Position numbers and translations under genes: made by a program
Assembly (NCBI RefSeq): GCF_014192095.1
Contig: NZ_JACHXN010000033.1
Span: 1-44,865 of the forward strand
DNA length: 44,865 nt
Direction: 5' to 3'
From: Phyllobacterium trifolii
GTDB lineage: Bacteria > Pseudomonadota > Alphaproteobacteria > Rhizobiales > Rhizobiaceae
Notes under the pieces: model-generated
Databases searched by the model: none
Told to the model about the DNA's origin: nothing
Seen by the model: the letters and a program-made list of their open reading frames with translations, nothing else
In this document: piece after piece, positions 16,583 through 26,434 of the stretch
Layout of the letters: each line of letters starts with the position of its first letter
Position numbering within the stretch: position 1 is the first letter of the stretch

Positions 16583-16930
16583 ATGGCACACGAACTCAAA
16601 GCCTCGACGGCCTCTATGCCCGGCTTGCTTCGCAATAGCGAACTCGATCAAGATGCGGTATGGCAGTCACGAGTCGATTTGGCCGCATGTTTTCGCATGG
16701 CCGCTCATCATGGGCTTCAGGAAGGAATCTGCAATCATTTTTCCGCTCTTGTACCCGGCAGGGAGGACCTCTTCATCGTCAATCCCTATGGATTGGCGTT
16801 CGAAGAAATCACGGCATCAAGCTTACTAGTCTGTGACTTCAGCGGCAATGTCATATCAGGTGAGGGAGCGCCGGAGGCGACTGCTTTTTACATCGCGCTG
16901 TTTCCGCCAATATCCGACGAGTGGTCCTGA
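16583..16930 (+). pseudogene. Truncated class II aldolase/adducin-family gene (N-terminal half)
   Basis: The 115-codon frame begins after AAAGGAG with a normal class II aldolase N-terminus: RVDLAACFRMAAHHGLQEGI, NHFSALVPGREDLFIVNPYG and the substrate-loop region GEGAPEATAFYI. Homology stops after about residue 103, exactly where the metal-binding HxH of the family should follow, and a foreign tail (ALFPPISDEWS) ends the frame. The missing zinc ligands mean it cannot be an active aldolase. The break point is followed by sequence with an IS6-like end, so an insertion/deletion event probably removed the rest. Confidence 0.78.
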
Positions 16931-16992
16931 GATGTCGTAAAGATCGCTTCCTGGGCGATCTGCAGCCGGCGGCGCGTCACCAGCTCGAGATA

Positions 16993-17007
16993 GGTTCTGT
17001 CGCAAAA
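16993..17007. repeat. Possible IS6-family terminal repeat remnant
   Basis: GGTTCTGTCGCAAAA resembles the GGNNCTGTTGCAAA ends of IS6-family elements and sits near the break of the aldolase gene. No intact transposase or partner repeat is seen here, though a fragment resembling an IS6-type transposase occurs at 33493-33660. The match is short, so this is tentative. Confidence 0.3.
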
Positions 17008-17178
17008 TTTTCCGATCTTGCGTTGGCGAGCTTTGAAATACCGATGACGTTCGACTTTCTTCGGCTGTTAAAGTCGGTTTTGGCTCTACAGCAAACGCTT
17101 CCGTAGGGGAACGTGATCAAGCAAGCCACTTTAACTTTACGGTGCCGGCTAATGAGTTACGCTTCGCCGGTTCCTTGA

Positions 17179-17212
17179 ACCGGGCCGAGGGCCCGGTCCT
17201 ATCGGTTTTTTT
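17179..17212 (+). terminator. Strong GC hairpin with downstream T-run
   Basis: ACCGGGCC (17179-17186) and GGCCCGGT (17190-17197) form a perfect 8-base stem with a 3-base loop, followed after eight bases by seven Ts (17206-17212). It reads best as a plus-strand terminator for the decayed aldolase operon. It also lies just beyond the stop of the minus-strand aldo/keto reductase, where the hairpin may stop transcription from that side too, though without a T-run. Confidence 0.55.
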
Positions 17213-17217
17213 AAAGA

Positions 17218-18234
17218 TCAGCCAACGTAGGGACGTCGGCCAAAGAAGTTGTGGCCGGGATCGTTGAACCCCGGTGTCGAGGAATGGCCCGTTACGACAA
17301 GTTCGTTCACCAGGGCCTCATCTTCCGCCGTAAAGCGGTATTCGAGAGCTGGCAAATAATCCTCCCACTGCGCTTCGGTGCGCGGCCCGACAATTGGCGA
17401 AGTGATCAGGCGGTTGTTGAGGACCCACGCGAGGGCGAAATGGCCGGGTGTGATGCCGCGTTCCGCTGCGTGCATTGCAATCCGCTGGGCGATATCGAGG
17501 GATTCCGGCCGCCATTCGGTCTCTTGCAGACGCCGGTCGTTGCGACCGGCACGGCTTTCCGAGGATGGTGCCTCGTCCATCTTGTATTTTGCGGTCAGCA
17601 CCCCGCGTGCTAGGGGGCTGTAAGGAACGACGCCCAAACCATAATAATCACAAGCGTCCAGATGTTCGAATTCGATCTGGCGATTGGCGATATTATACAG
17701 CGGCTGGCTGACGATAGGCCTGTCGATACCGAGTTGATCGGCGACGCGGCTGAATTCAGCGATTTTCCAGGCGCGGTGATTGGAAAGGCCATAATAGCGG
17801 ATTTTCCCCTCAGAAATCAGGTCCCCCAGTGTGCGGACCGTTTCCGCGACATTGGTGTCCTTGTCTTCGCGGTGCAGATAATAAATGTCGATGTAGTCGG
17901 TGCCAAGGCGCTTCAGACTGCCTTCCACAGCGCGGCGAATATATTTACGCGAAGTCCCCTGGCTGTTGGGATCTTCACCGCGTGGGCTGGCAAATTTTGT
18001 CGCCAAAACCCAATTGTCGCGCTTGTCGCGAATGGCATTGCCAACAACCACTTCCGACTGAAAAGCCGCATAGCCATCGGCGGTATCGATGAAATTCACA
18101 CCCTGTTCGAATGCACGGTTCACGATACGCCGGGATGTCGGCTCGTCGGTTTCTCCGCCGAACATCATCGTTCCGAGGCAAAGAGGCGATACGTGCAAGC
18201 CGTTACGACCAAGTGTTCTGTATTTTAAAGTCAT
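17218..18234 (-). CDS. Aldo/keto reductase
   Basis: This 338-residue NADPH-dependent aldo/keto reductase shows the tetrad Asp and Tyr in FIDTADGYAAF, Lys in VLATKFASP and His in IYYLHREDKD, plus the C-terminal cofactor region SPIVGPRTEAQ. Start ATG 18234 matches the family start (MTLKYRTLGRNGL) and has AGGAACAG upstream. It is the last gene of a long same-strand redox block, 286 bases after paoC, and that gap shows no clear terminator, so read-through is possible. Closest general type is the AKR11/YajO-like group; the carbonyl substrate is unknown. Confidence 0.88.
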   Translation of the reverse strand: MTLKYRTLGRNGLHVSPLCLGTMMFGGETDEPTSRRIVNRAFEQGVNFIDTADGYAAFQSEVVVGNAIRDKRDNWVLATKFASPRGEDPNSQGTSRKYIRRAVEGSLKRLGTDYIDIYYLHREDKDTNVAETVRTLGDLISEGKIRYYGLSNHRAWKIAEFSRVADQLGIDRPIVSQPLYNIANRQIEFEHLDACDYYGLGVVPYSPLARGVLTAKYKMDEAPSSESRAGRNDRRLQETEWRPESLDIAQRIAMHAAERGITPGHFALAWVLNNRLITSPIVGPRTEAQWEDYLPALEYRFTAEDEALVNELVVTGHSSTPGFNDPGHNFFGRRPYVG

Positions 18235-18520
18235 GATCAGTTCTGTTCCTATTTTGGCCAACTGCAAACGAGAAGGCGGAGAGGATGAGCTGCGTTTTGC
18301 TTCGATCCAGGCCCGTCGTCTGGGCAAAACGCTGTGATGACGCGATCCTCACGGATGCGAAAAACTCATAACAGTTTCATGTGCGGCACTACGGTGAAAT
18401 CGGTGACCCGCAAGGGTTCTGCCGCATACGGGGCCTTCATGGTCGGAGAAGCCAATTCATGACGTATTGGGCGCATTGTTCCATTTCGGACGGCGGACAT
18501 GATGTTTAAGATACCCACTG

Positions 18521-20719
18521 TCATCCTGACGCCTCGGGCAGCCGTTCCAGAAGTTTGTCGAGGGTGATTGGATAGTTACGCACACGCACACCGGTCGCAT
18601 TGTAGATAGCATTCGCAACCGCCGCGCCGACGCCGCAGATGCCGAGTTCGCCAACTCCCTTGGCCTTCATCGGCGAGGAAATAGGATCTGTTTCGTCGAG
18701 GAAAACCACCTCCTGGTGCGGGATATCCGCATGGACCGGCACCTCGTACCCTGCAAGGTCATGATTGACGAAGAAACCCAGGCGCTTGTCAACGGCGAGC
18801 TCCTCCATAAGAGCTGCGCCGACGCCCATGGTCATCGCGCCGATGACCTGGCTTCGGGCCGTCTGCGGATTGAGGATGCGTCCTGCAGCACAGACCGCGA
18901 GCATGCGCCGCACGCGAATCTCGGCTGTTGACGCATCAACGCCGACTTCCACAAAATGTGCGCCAAAGGTCGACTGCTGGTATTTCTTGTCAAGGTCACC
19001 ATACTCCATAAGGTCTTCGGCAACGAGGCCGTCTCCTGCTGCTTCGGCGAGCGACGCACTGCGATTGCCTGAACGGACTTCTCCGTCCTCGAAGACCGCA
19101 TCGGCCGAGTTGAATCCCAGCTTCTGGGTCACCGCCTCACGCAACTTTACACATGCGGCATAGACGCCAGCGGTCGAGCTGTTCGCGCCCCATTGCCCCC
19201 CGGAACCGGCGGAAACTGGAAAGGCGGAATCTCCAAGGCGCACCTCCACCTTGTGCAGCGGCAGCCCCATCATCTCGGCGGCAGTCTGGGCGATGATCGT
19301 ATAGCTCCCGGTACCGATATCGGTCATGTCGGTTTCGACCGTCACAACGCCGCGGTTGTCGAGCCGTACACGCGCACCTGACTTCATGACGAGGTTGTCG
19401 CGGAAAGCGGCGGCCACACCCATCCCGACGAGCCAGGGCCCATCGCGGGTCTTACCGGGCTGCGAATTTCGAATGCGCCAACCAAAGCGATCTGCGCCAA
19501 TGCGAAGACACTCGATCAGTTGACGCTGCGAAAACGGACGTTCCGGCTTTTCTGGATCGACCTGCGTATCGTTGCGGATCCGGAACTCGACCGGGTCGAG
19601 GCCAAGCTTCTCGGCCATTTCATCCATTGCAATTTCCAGTGCCATCGTGCCGGGCGCCTCGCCAGGCGCCCGCATGGCGTTGCCTTCGGGCAGGTCCAGC
19701 ACCGCAAGTCTCGTCGCCGTCATCCGGTCCGCGCCGGAATAAAGCAGGCGTGTCTGATTGACAGCCGTCTCCGGCCCGCCTTCCGGCAAATCGCCGGACC
19801 AGCTTTCGTGCGCGATCGCTGTGATCTTGCCATCTGTGTTGGCGCCGATGCGAATCCGCTGGATCGTCGCCGGACGATGCGTCGTATTGTTGAACATCAA
19901 GGGCCGGGGAAGGGACACTTTTACTGGCCTTTTTGCCGCTCGGGCACCGAGAGCAGCAAGCAGTGCATCGGACCGGAGAAACAATTTGCCACCGAAGCCG
20001 CCGCCGATGAAGGGCGATATCAGCCGCACGTTCTCCTTGTCGATGCCGAGTGTCAGTGCCAAGTCACCCTTACCCCAGTCGATCATTTGATTGGAGGTCC
20101 ACAGATTGAGTTTGTCGCCATCCCAAACTGCGATGGACGCATGCGGCTCCATCATCGCGTGAGCGTGATCAGGAGTGGTGTAGGTCTCGTCCAGCTTGAC
20201 CTGCGCCGAGGAGAAGCCACTGGCAAAGTCCCCGGCTGCGCTGTCGGGTTTGCCCTTTTCGGGCTTCTTTGCCAATTCCCTGGCGCCCGCAAGATCGAAG
20301 AAGCCCTTTTCACGTGCATAGTCGATTTCGACCAATTGCGCCGCGTCGCGAGCCTGTTCAAAGGTCTCGGCGACGACGACAGCGACTGCTTGGTGATAGT
20401 GCTGGATCTCGGGACCACCCAGCAGCTTGGCCGTGTTGAATTTGCCCTTGCCGAGCTTTCCGGCGTTTTCGGCCGTGACGATGGCAAGGACGCCCGGTGC
20501 CGCCTTGGCCGCCGCCAGGTTGATGGATTTGATTCTTCCCTTGGCAATCGCCGCACCAACGACATAGCCATAAGCCTGGTTGGAAGCGACATCGTAGCGC
20601 TCATAGGCATAGGGTGCCGTGCCTGTTGTCTTGAGGCTGCCGTCGATACGCATGGTCGGCTTTCCGACCACCTTGAGCTGGTCGATCGGATTGGTGGTGG
20701 CGGGAGTCTCGAACTTCAT
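18521..20719 (-). CDS. paoC: Aldehyde oxidoreductase, molybdopterin-binding large subunit
   Basis: This 732-residue subunit of the xanthine oxidase family carries the molybdenum cofactor and oxidises aldehydes to acids. Recognisable parts are the N-terminal GKPTMRIDGSLKTTGTAPYAYE, the SPFIGGGFGGKLFLR molybdopterin loop, NAMRAPGEAPG, GSGGQWGANSS and the catalytic glutamate in KGVGELGICGVGAAVANAI. Length matches E. coli PaoC. Four bases separate it from paoB. No signal peptide is present, as expected, since the complex is exported with the Tat-tagged small subunit. The dedicated XdhC-like maturation factor PaoD is not found next to it. Confidence 0.92.
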   Translation of the reverse strand: MKFETPATTNPIDQLKVVGKPTMRIDGSLKTTGTAPYAYERYDVASNQAYGYVVGAAIAKGRIKSINLAAAKAAPGVLAIVTAENAGKLGKGKFNTAKLLGGPEIQHYHQAVAVVVAETFEQARDAAQLVEIDYAREKGFFDLAGARELAKKPEKGKPDSAAGDFASGFSSAQVKLDETYTTPDHAHAMMEPHASIAVWDGDKLNLWTSNQMIDWGKGDLALTLGIDKENVRLISPFIGGGFGGKLFLRSDALLAALGARAAKRPVKVSLPRPLMFNNTTHRPATIQRIRIGANTDGKITAIAHESWSGDLPEGGPETAVNQTRLLYSGADRMTATRLAVLDLPEGNAMRAPGEAPGTMALEIAMDEMAEKLGLDPVEFRIRNDTQVDPEKPERPFSQRQLIECLRIGADRFGWRIRNSQPGKTRDGPWLVGMGVAAAFRDNLVMKSGARVRLDNRGVVTVETDMTDIGTGSYTIIAQTAAEMMGLPLHKVEVRLGDSAFPVSAGSGGQWGANSSTAGVYAACVKLREAVTQKLGFNSADAVFEDGEVRSGNRSASLAEAAGDGLVAEDLMEYGDLDKKYQQSTFGAHFVEVGVDASTAEIRVRRMLAVCAAGRILNPQTARSQVIGAMTMGVGAALMEELAVDKRLGFFVNHDLAGYEVPVHADIPHQEVVFLDETDPISSPMKAKGVGELGICGVGAAVANAIYNATGVRVRNYPITLDKLLERLPEASG

Positions 20720-20723
20720 CGTC

Positions 20724-21674
20724 TTAGCTCCTTGCTTCGTCCAGTACCGCGCCGAGGGTCCGCTCGACCAGCGTCACCTTGAATGCGTTGTCGGACGTTG
20801 GGCGAGCACCGGCAAGCAATTGCTCGGTGACAGCCTTGGCGCCCTTTGGAAGATCGGATTCGGCGGCCTCACTTCGCCAGGGTTTGTGCGCCACGCCCCC
20901 GACCGCCACCCGGCCCGTTCCATCCGGCTGCACGATCGCGCCGACGGAGACAAGTGCAAAGGCATAGGACGCGCGGTCGCGGACTTTGCGATAGATATGC
21001 TTGCCGCCGATTGGCTTCGGCAGCGTCACAGCCGTGATCAGTTCGCCCGGCGTCAGCGTCGTCTCAATGTGCGGCGTGTCGCCCGGAAGAGAATGAAATT
21101 CCGCGACCGGGATATTGCGCGTCGTACCATCCGGACGAACCGTCTCAACTAGCGCATCGAGCGCCCGCATCGCGATCGCCATGTCGCTTGGATGGGTCGC
21201 GATGCAGGCCTCACTACTACCGATCACCGCATGCTGGCGGCTGAACCCGCCAATGGCTGAACAGCCGCTGCCAGGCTGACGTTTGTTGCACGGCTGGTTA
21301 GTGTCGTAGAAATACGGACAGCGAGTACGCTGGAGCAGATTTCCTGCGGTTGTCGCCTTATTGCGTAACTGCCCCGAAGCGCCGGCGAGAAGTGCGCGTG
21401 ACAGCAGGCCATAGTCACGGCGAACACGTTCGTCCGCAGCAAGATCGGTGTTACGAACCAGGGCACCGATCCGCAATCCGCCTTCAGGCGTCGCCTCGAT
21501 CTTGTCGAGGGCGAGACTGTTCACATCGATCAGGTGCATTGGCGTTTCGATCTGCAGCTTCATTAGATCAAGGAGGTTGGTGCCGCCCGCGATGAACTTC
21601 GCCCCCTTTATGCGGGCAGCCGCCGCAGCGGCTTCGGTAGGGGAATTGGCGCGTTCGTAGGTAAAGGACTTCAT
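20724..21674 (-). CDS. paoB: Aldehyde oxidoreductase, FAD-binding subunit
   Basis: This 316-residue medium subunit of the same molybdoenzyme has the FAD loop [14 protein letters not shown] (residues about 22-35). It also has the unusual extra cysteine cluster [20 protein letters not shown] followed by GCSA, which in PaoB binds a [4Fe-4S] cluster lacking in ordinary xanthine dehydrogenases. ATG 21674 has GGGGAGG upstream; a longer reading frame to 21731 would run far into paoA. It overlaps paoA by four bases, indicating coupled synthesis. Confidence 0.92.
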   Translation of the reverse strand: MKSFTYERANSPTEAAAAAARIKGAKFIAGGTNLLDLMKLQIETPMHLIDVNSLALDKIEATPEGGLRIGALVRNTDLAADERVRRDYGLLSRALLAGASGQLRNKATTAGNLLQRTRCPYFYDTNQPCNKRQPGSGCSAIGGFSRQHAVIGSSEACIATHPSDMAIAMRALDALVETVRPDGTTRNIPVAEFHSLPGDTPHIETTLTPGELITAVTLPKPIGGKHIYRKVRDRASYAFALVSVGAIVQPDGTGRVAVGGVAHKPWRSEAAESDLPKGAKAVTEQLLAGARPTSDNAFKVTLVERTLGAVLDEARS

Positions 21675-22309
21675 ATCTGCCTCCCCGCAACTTCGGTCAT
21701 TGCATCGACAATATTGGAGTAAGCACCGCACCGGCAGATATTGCCGCTCATGCGCTCGCGCAGCTCCACATTTGTAGCTTGCGGATGGGCAATCAGGTCC
21801 TGGCTCACATGACTTGGGACACCGGCCTTGATCTCATCAAGCACCGCGACTGCGGAACAAATCTGCCCGGGCGTACAGTAGCCACACTGAAACCCGTCAT
21901 GTTTGACGAAGGCCGCCTGCATCGGGTGTAGGTTGTCCGGCTGACCCAGTCCCTCGATCGTAGTAATGCTATCGCCTTCATGCATCAAGGCGAGTGTCAG
22001 GCACGAGTTGATACGGCGACCCTCCACCATGACAGTGCAGGCTCCGCATTGGCCGTGATCACAGCCTTTCTTCGTTCCTGTGAGATGCAGATGTTCACGC
22101 AACGCGTCGAGCAATGTGGTGCGCGTGTCGAGCGTCAGTTCGCGGACTTGACCGTTGACTGTGAACGAGACCTTGCTGGCAACGAACTGTGCGGGATCGA
22201 CAGCAGCTTGCGCACTGCCTACCGACGGCGCTGTTGCTGTCGCGGTTAAAGCGGCGGCAGCAACCAGGAGGTCCCGCCGGGTAATTTCGAGTTCATCATG
22301 ACTTGGCAT
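21671..22309 (-). CDS. paoA: Aldehyde oxidoreductase, [2Fe-2S] subunit with Tat signal
   Basis: This 212-residue small subunit begins with a twin-arginine export signal ([16 protein letters not shown], ending around GSAQA), so the heterotrimer is periplasmic. The plant-type cluster ligands are in [18 protein letters not shown] with a later Cys in INSC; the second cluster ligands are in [13 protein letters not shown] and [15 protein letters not shown] 22309 with GGAGCAGGAT before it is chosen because it places the Tat motif at the N-terminus. Electrons should leave to a periplasmic or membrane acceptor. First gene of paoABC. Confidence 0.93.
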   Translation of the reverse strand: MPSHDELEITRRDLLVAAAALTATATAPSVGSAQAAVDPAQFVASKVSFTVNGQVRELTLDTRTTLLDALREHLHLTGTKKGCDHGQCGACTVMVEGRRINSCLTLALMHEGDSITTIEGLGQPDNLHPMQAAFVKHDGFQCGYCTPGQICSAVAVLDEIKAGVPSHVSQDLIAHPQATNVELRERMSGNICRCGAYSNIVDAMTEVAGRQI

Positions 22310-22421
22310 ATCCTGCTCCGTCTGAATTAAGGGAATTGGGTATCGCCGAGGGCCGGTGCACACCGTACTCGCTGTTCTTCCCATCCTGTTGGAAAGTGCC
22401 TTGGCTTTTCGGCGCTGGTTC

Positions 22422-23345
22422 TTAATGCGTGGGAGATGGTGCGGGTTCCTTTGAGCGGTACCATTCTTCCGTCGCGCCGGCATCCATCGCCGCAAGCTGG
22501 CCGATCGCCGACCAGTCGAGCGTGTCGCCTCCATGGGCCAGCAGAGTGAGAAAACGGTCGCGCAGGAGGCTCGCTAGTGGCAGCGGTACGCGCAGATCCT
22601 CAGCCGCCGCAAGGGTTAGCCGAATGTCCTTTTGTCCCAGTGGGGCGGCGAAGCCAGCCGGCTCGAACTTCCCATCCGCTATTAGGGTGCCATAGGTTTT
22701 GTAGATGGGGGCGTTAAACAGCGTCGAGGTCAGGATATCGAGGTATTGGTGCCGGTCGACGCCTCCCTTGCTAACGAGTGCCATGGCCTCGCCAAGTGAT
22801 TCGATGACCGAAGCGATCAGGAAATTGCCGCTGAGCTTCACCAGATTGGCGACTTTCGGTGTTTCGGAGACGATGAATGTCCTCTGGCCGATAGCGTCGA
22901 ACAGCGGCTGCACAATGGCGATCGAGTCTGGTGCCCCTGCAGCTATAATGAAGAGTTTCCCCGCCGCCGCCACGTCCGGCCGCCCGAATACCGGCGCTGC
23001 AACAAACAGCTGGCCCGCATCATGATGGGCAGCAGCCAGCTTCTCCGACAAAGCAACGCTGATTGTGCTGGAGGAAATGTGAACTGCGCCTGGTGCAAGG
23101 TTTGAGACGACTCCCTGTTCGCCGCCCACAACGGCTTCGACGGAAGCGTCATTTGCTAACATGGATATGACGACGTCAGCTCGGGCGACTTCGGCTATGC
23201 TGGCCGCCGTCGTTGCTCCGAGCGCGACGAGCGCATCAGCTTTTGCGCGCGTCCGGTTGTAAACCGCCACATCGTGATTGGCCCTCAAAAGGTTGGCTGC
23301 CATGCCCGCGCCCATGTGCCCTAATCCGATAAATCCAACTTTCAT
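22422..23345 (-). CDS. NAD(P)-dependent beta-hydroxyacid dehydrogenase (3-hydroxyisobutyrate dehydrogenase/glyoxylate reductase family)
   Basis: This 307-residue dehydrogenase has the Rossmann motif VGFIGLGHMGAGMAANLL at the N-terminus and YNRT after strand 2, which favours NADP. The substrate motif is represented by ISSSTISV, and the catalytic lysine lies in VANLVKLSGNFLIAS. The family interconverts 3-hydroxyacids and semialdehydes or 2-oxo acids. It sits between the PQQ dehydrogenase (58 bases) and paoA (112 bases) on the same strand, so it is probably part of the redox block. The specific substrate is unknown. Confidence 0.87.
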   Translation of the reverse strand: MKVGFIGLGHMGAGMAANLLRANHDVAVYNRTRAKADALVALGATTAASIAEVARADVVISMLANDASVEAVVGGEQGVVSNLAPGAVHISSSTISVALSEKLAAAHHDAGQLFVAAPVFGRPDVAAAGKLFIIAAGAPDSIAIVQPLFDAIGQRTFIVSETPKVANLVKLSGNFLIASVIESLGEAMALVSKGGVDRHQYLDILTSTLFNAPIYKTYGTLIADGKFEPAGFAAPLGQKDIRLTLAAAEDLRVPLPLASLLRDRFLTLLAHGGDTLDWSAIGQLAAMDAGATEEWYRSKEPAPSPTH

Positions 23346-23403
23346 GTCTGTTCCTTTCCTTTTGATACGTTGAACCTGCCGGCTTCAATCTATCCGGCCG
23401 AAG

Positions 23404-25809
23404 TCATTGGGGCAGGGCATAGGCGATCATGTAGTCGCCTGCGGGGGTCAGCATGCTGTGGTGGCCACCGGCCATGATCACGACATACTGCTTGCCCTCG
23501 GCCTCGTAGATCATGGGAGCTGCCTGTCCACCCGCTGGAAGCTCGACTTGCCAAACAGTCTTGCCTGTCTTCAGATCGATAGCGCGCAGAAAATCATCGG
23601 TTGTCGCCGCGACAAAAATCAAACCACTGGCCGTAGTGACCGGCCCGCCATTGTTCGGCACGCCAATCTGGAAAGGCAACATTGACGGGATGCCCCACGG
23701 CCCATTACGCTGTGCTGTCCCCAATGGATGATCCCACAATGTCTTTCCCGTCGCCAAATCGATGGCCCGGATGCCGCCATAAGGTGGCTGCTTGCAAAGC
23801 ACACCTGTTGGCATGACCCAGCCCTGGTTGGCCGAAATACCATATGGCAGGTCAGCCTGCGGACGGTTGTTGCCGGGGCCGGGGCCCTTGTAGCGCGGGT
23901 CGCCCATGTAGAAGACACCAAGCTTGTCATCGATCTCGCGGGGCACCAGCGTCGAATAGCTTGGAAACGCATTGTAGTTGACGACGATCACGCCGCGTCG
24001 GACATCAACCGAAAGACTGCCCCAATCAGAACCGCCATTATTTCCGGGAAACTCGATCCAGGGCTTATCCACGCTCGGAGGCGTGAAGATGCCTTCGTAG
24101 TGCGCCGATCGAAACTGGATGCGGCACAGCATCTGGTCGATTGGCGAGATGCCCCACATTTGGCTTTCCGAGATGTCGGGCTGCTGCGTCGTGTTATAAA
24201 GCGAACGCGTCTGGATCGGAGACCGCTCGCCCGGCTCGACGCCGCCCTGAGGCACTTTAACTTCTGCCGTTTTGCTAAGGAGGTCACCGGTGCGCCTGTC
24301 GAGAATGAAGATGTCGCCCATTTTGGTCGTCTGCACCAGAGCCGGCACATTGCCTTCCGGTGTCGGGAAATCCACGAGACTTGGCTGGGAAGGCGTATCG
24401 TAATCCCAGACGTCGTTCTTGACGAATTGATGGACCCAGCGTGGCTTGCCTGTTTGAACATCGAGCGCGGTCACGGAGGAGCCGTATTTACGTTCTTCCG
24501 GCCGACGGGTCGAGCTATAATAGTCACCTGCAGGATTGGCCATCGGCAGATAGATCAGGCCGAGGCTTTCGTCGGCCACGGCGGTCGACCACATATTCGG
24601 CGTACCCGGCGTGTAGGTTTTCCCCTCAAGAGGGAGCTTGGTAATCTCAGGCTGCTCCATGTCCCAGGCAAAGCTGAGCTGGCCTGTCACCGCATCATAT
24701 CCACGAATGACACCTGAGGGCGCCCAACGACGCTGGCCGTCCATCACCTGCTGGCTGGTGACGACGATGCCACGAACGATGGTCGGGGCCGATGTTACTG
24801 AGACCATGCCTGGAACGACCTCACCCAGTCTCTCATTAAGGTCGGCATGGCCGTTTGTACCAAAGCTCTTGCAGGATTGACCGGTGGCGGCGTCAACCGC
24901 AATCAGCTTGGCATCGAGCGTGCCGGCGATAATGCGCTGGGCGCATTCTGCACCAGGCCGAGCATTCGGTTGCTTGTAGTAGGCAACGCCTCGGCAGGCC
25001 GAGTTAGGCGGCGCAAAGTCCGCCGGGGTCTTGGGATCGAACATCCATTTCTGCTTTCCTGTCGCTGCATCCAGCGCGAAAAGCTTGTGGCGCGAGGTGC
25101 AGCCGTAAAGCGTGTCACCGATTTTGAGCGGCGTCAGTTCAACGCCGAAATTCTTTGGAATGTCGCCGGTGCGGAACACCCAGGCCTGCTTGAGCTGACC
25201 AACATTCTCCGGCGTGATCTGCGAAAGGTCCGAATATCGTTGAGCTCCGTGTCCGCCGCCATATGTCGGCCAATCTGCAGCCGCTGGCAGGATCGCATCG
25301 TCGAAGTAGGTGCTGCCAGCCTGAGCGACGGGCAGCGGCAAGGGAGCGACCGATGTATTCGCGAGTGGAACCGCGACGACGAGGCCGACCGCGGAAAATA
25401 GTGCCAGACCGGCTGTGTATCCCCGGCCTGCACGCTTGCCGTTGGGCAGACGTGTCGGCATGACCAATATTGCCAAAACGAGCAGAATGAAGGGTCCGAC
25501 AAGACGGGGAACCAGGGCCCAGCCATCGAGACCCGCCTCGAACAGGGACCAGATGAGTGTCCCGAGGAAGGCGAAACTATAAAGATGAAGCCCGAGGAGC
25601 CGACCCATGATGGTCAACACGCCGGAGACGATCAAAAGAACGCCAATTGTCGCGTAGTATAAACTGCCGCCGAGCAGGGCGAGCTTGATGCCTCCCGCCG
25701 CCAGAATGGCACCAATGACGAAAAATATTACGCCTAGAACTCGAAGGAGCCAAAGTCGCGTAGGGGAGAAACGTGGCACGCCACCTTCATCTAGCATCGG
25801 GATATCCAA
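23404..25809 (-). CDS. gcd: Membrane-bound PQQ-dependent dehydrogenase, glucose/quinate/shikimate type
   Basis: This 801-residue protein is close in length and layout to E. coli Gcd. Five hydrophobic N-terminal segments (residues about 20-160) anchor it and pass electrons to ubiquinone. A periplasmic eight-bladed PQQ propeller follows, starting near DWPTYGGGHGAQRYSDL. Conserved pieces include QLKQAWVFRTGDI, CRGVAYY, the active-site aspartate region NDVWDYDTPSQPSL, GDIFILDRRTG, and the end GGHHSMLTPAGDYMIAYALP. It oxidises aldoses or related polyols at the periplasmic face. PQQ biosynthesis genes are not in the window. Glucose versus quinate preference cannot be settled from sequence, so the symbol is provisional. 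Confidence 0.88.
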   Translation of the reverse strand: MDIPMLDEGGVPRFSPTRLWLLRVLGVIFFVIGAILAAGGIKLALLGGSLYYATIGVLLIVSGVLTIMGRLLGLHLYSFAFLGTLIWSLFEAGLDGWALVPRLVGPFILLVLAILVMPTRLPNGKRAGRGYTAGLALFSAVGLVVAVPLANTSVAPLPLPVAQAGSTYFDDAILPAAADWPTYGGGHGAQRYSDLSQITPENVGQLKQAWVFRTGDIPKNFGVELTPLKIGDTLYGCTSRHKLFALDAATGKQKWMFDPKTPADFAPPNSACRGVAYYKQPNARPGAECAQRIIAGTLDAKLIAVDAATGQSCKSFGTNGHADLNERLGEVVPGMVSVTSAPTIVRGIVVTSQQVMDGQRRWAPSGVIRGYDAVTGQLSFAWDMEQPEITKLPLEGKTYTPGTPNMWSTAVADESLGLIYLPMANPAGDYYSSTRRPEERKYGSSVTALDVQTGKPRWVHQFVKNDVWDYDTPSQPSLVDFPTPEGNVPALVQTTKMGDIFILDRRTGDLLSKTAEVKVPQGGVEPGERSPIQTRSLYNTTQQPDISESQMWGISPIDQMLCRIQFRSAHYEGIFTPPSVDKPWIEFPGNNGGSDWGSLSVDVRRGVIVVNYNAFPSYSTLVPREIDDKLGVFYMGDPRYKGPGPGNNRPQADLPYGISANQGWVMPTGVLCKQPPYGGIRAIDLATGKTLWDHPLGTAQRNGPWGIPSMLPFQIGVPNNGGPVTTASGLIFVAATTDDFLRAIDLKTGKTVWQVELPAGGQAAPMIYEAEGKQYVVIMAGGHHSMLTPAGDYMIAYALPQ

Positions 25810-25846
25810 TCATTGTTCAACAAAGCTACGCGCCCTTGGGGGTGTT

Positions 25847-26419
25847 TCAGACATACGCAGTGGGCATCACGCGGCACCGGTCGAGCAACCGGTCAATGGC
25901 GCCGAGGGCGAAGTTCGCGCTCGGCTCGTCCACGAACAATCCATCTTCAATCTTGCTGGCTATACTGCCGATAACAACCTGCGGCGCCGGGACTGGAACC
26001 GCCTGTATGGCCAGCAAGGTCTCGTTCAGCTGGGCTTGTGCACGCACGCCACCAGTAAATGCCGGCGAAATTGATATGGCGAGTACCGGCTTGCCGGTCA
26101 GCGAAGATTTTCCGAACGGCCTCGAGGCCCAGTCAAGCGCATTCTTGAGGACGCCTGGAATTCCGTGATTGTATTCGGGCATCACGATGACGATCCCGTC
26201 GCTTTCGATGATGGATCGTCGAAATGCCGTCACTTGCTCCGGTGCAGCCAGTCCATCGTGATCCTCGTTGTAAAGGGGCATATTCAGGTTGCAAATCTCC
26301 ATTGACACGCTTGTTTGCAAGCGTTTTTGCAGGGCATTGAGAACGGCCAGCGAATATGATCCATTGCGCAAGCTTCCGGAGAGACCGAGAAGCCGTGTAG
26401 TTTGGACTAAATGATCCAC
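25847..26419 (-). CDS. NADPH-dependent FMN reductase (ChrR/quinone reductase-like)
   Basis: This 190-residue flavodoxin-like protein has the FMN phosphate loop GLSGSLRNGSYS (residues 13-24) and the isoalloxazine loop MPEYNHGIPGVLKNALDWAS. Such proteins reduce quinones, chromate or azo dyes with NAD(P)H, often as protection against redox cycling. It lies 15 bases after the aldo/keto reductase gene and 37 bases before gcd, all on one strand. The start region MDHLVQTTRLLG fits the family. Confidence 0.88.
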   Translation of the reverse strand: MDHLVQTTRLLGLSGSLRNGSYSLAVLNALQKRLQTSVSMEICNLNMPLYNEDHDGLAAPEQVTAFRRSIIESDGIVIVMPEYNHGIPGVLKNALDWASRPFGKSSLTGKPVLAISISPAFTGGVRAQAQLNETLLAIQAVPVPAPQVVIGSIASKIEDGLFVDEPSANFALGAIDRLLDRCRVMPTAYV

Positions 26420-26434
26420 GCGACGAACCCTTTC

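Noticed and set aside
19520..20782. 420-codon open frame on the plus strand
   Set aside because: Antisense to paoC, whose catalytic motifs span the region; no domain in the frame.
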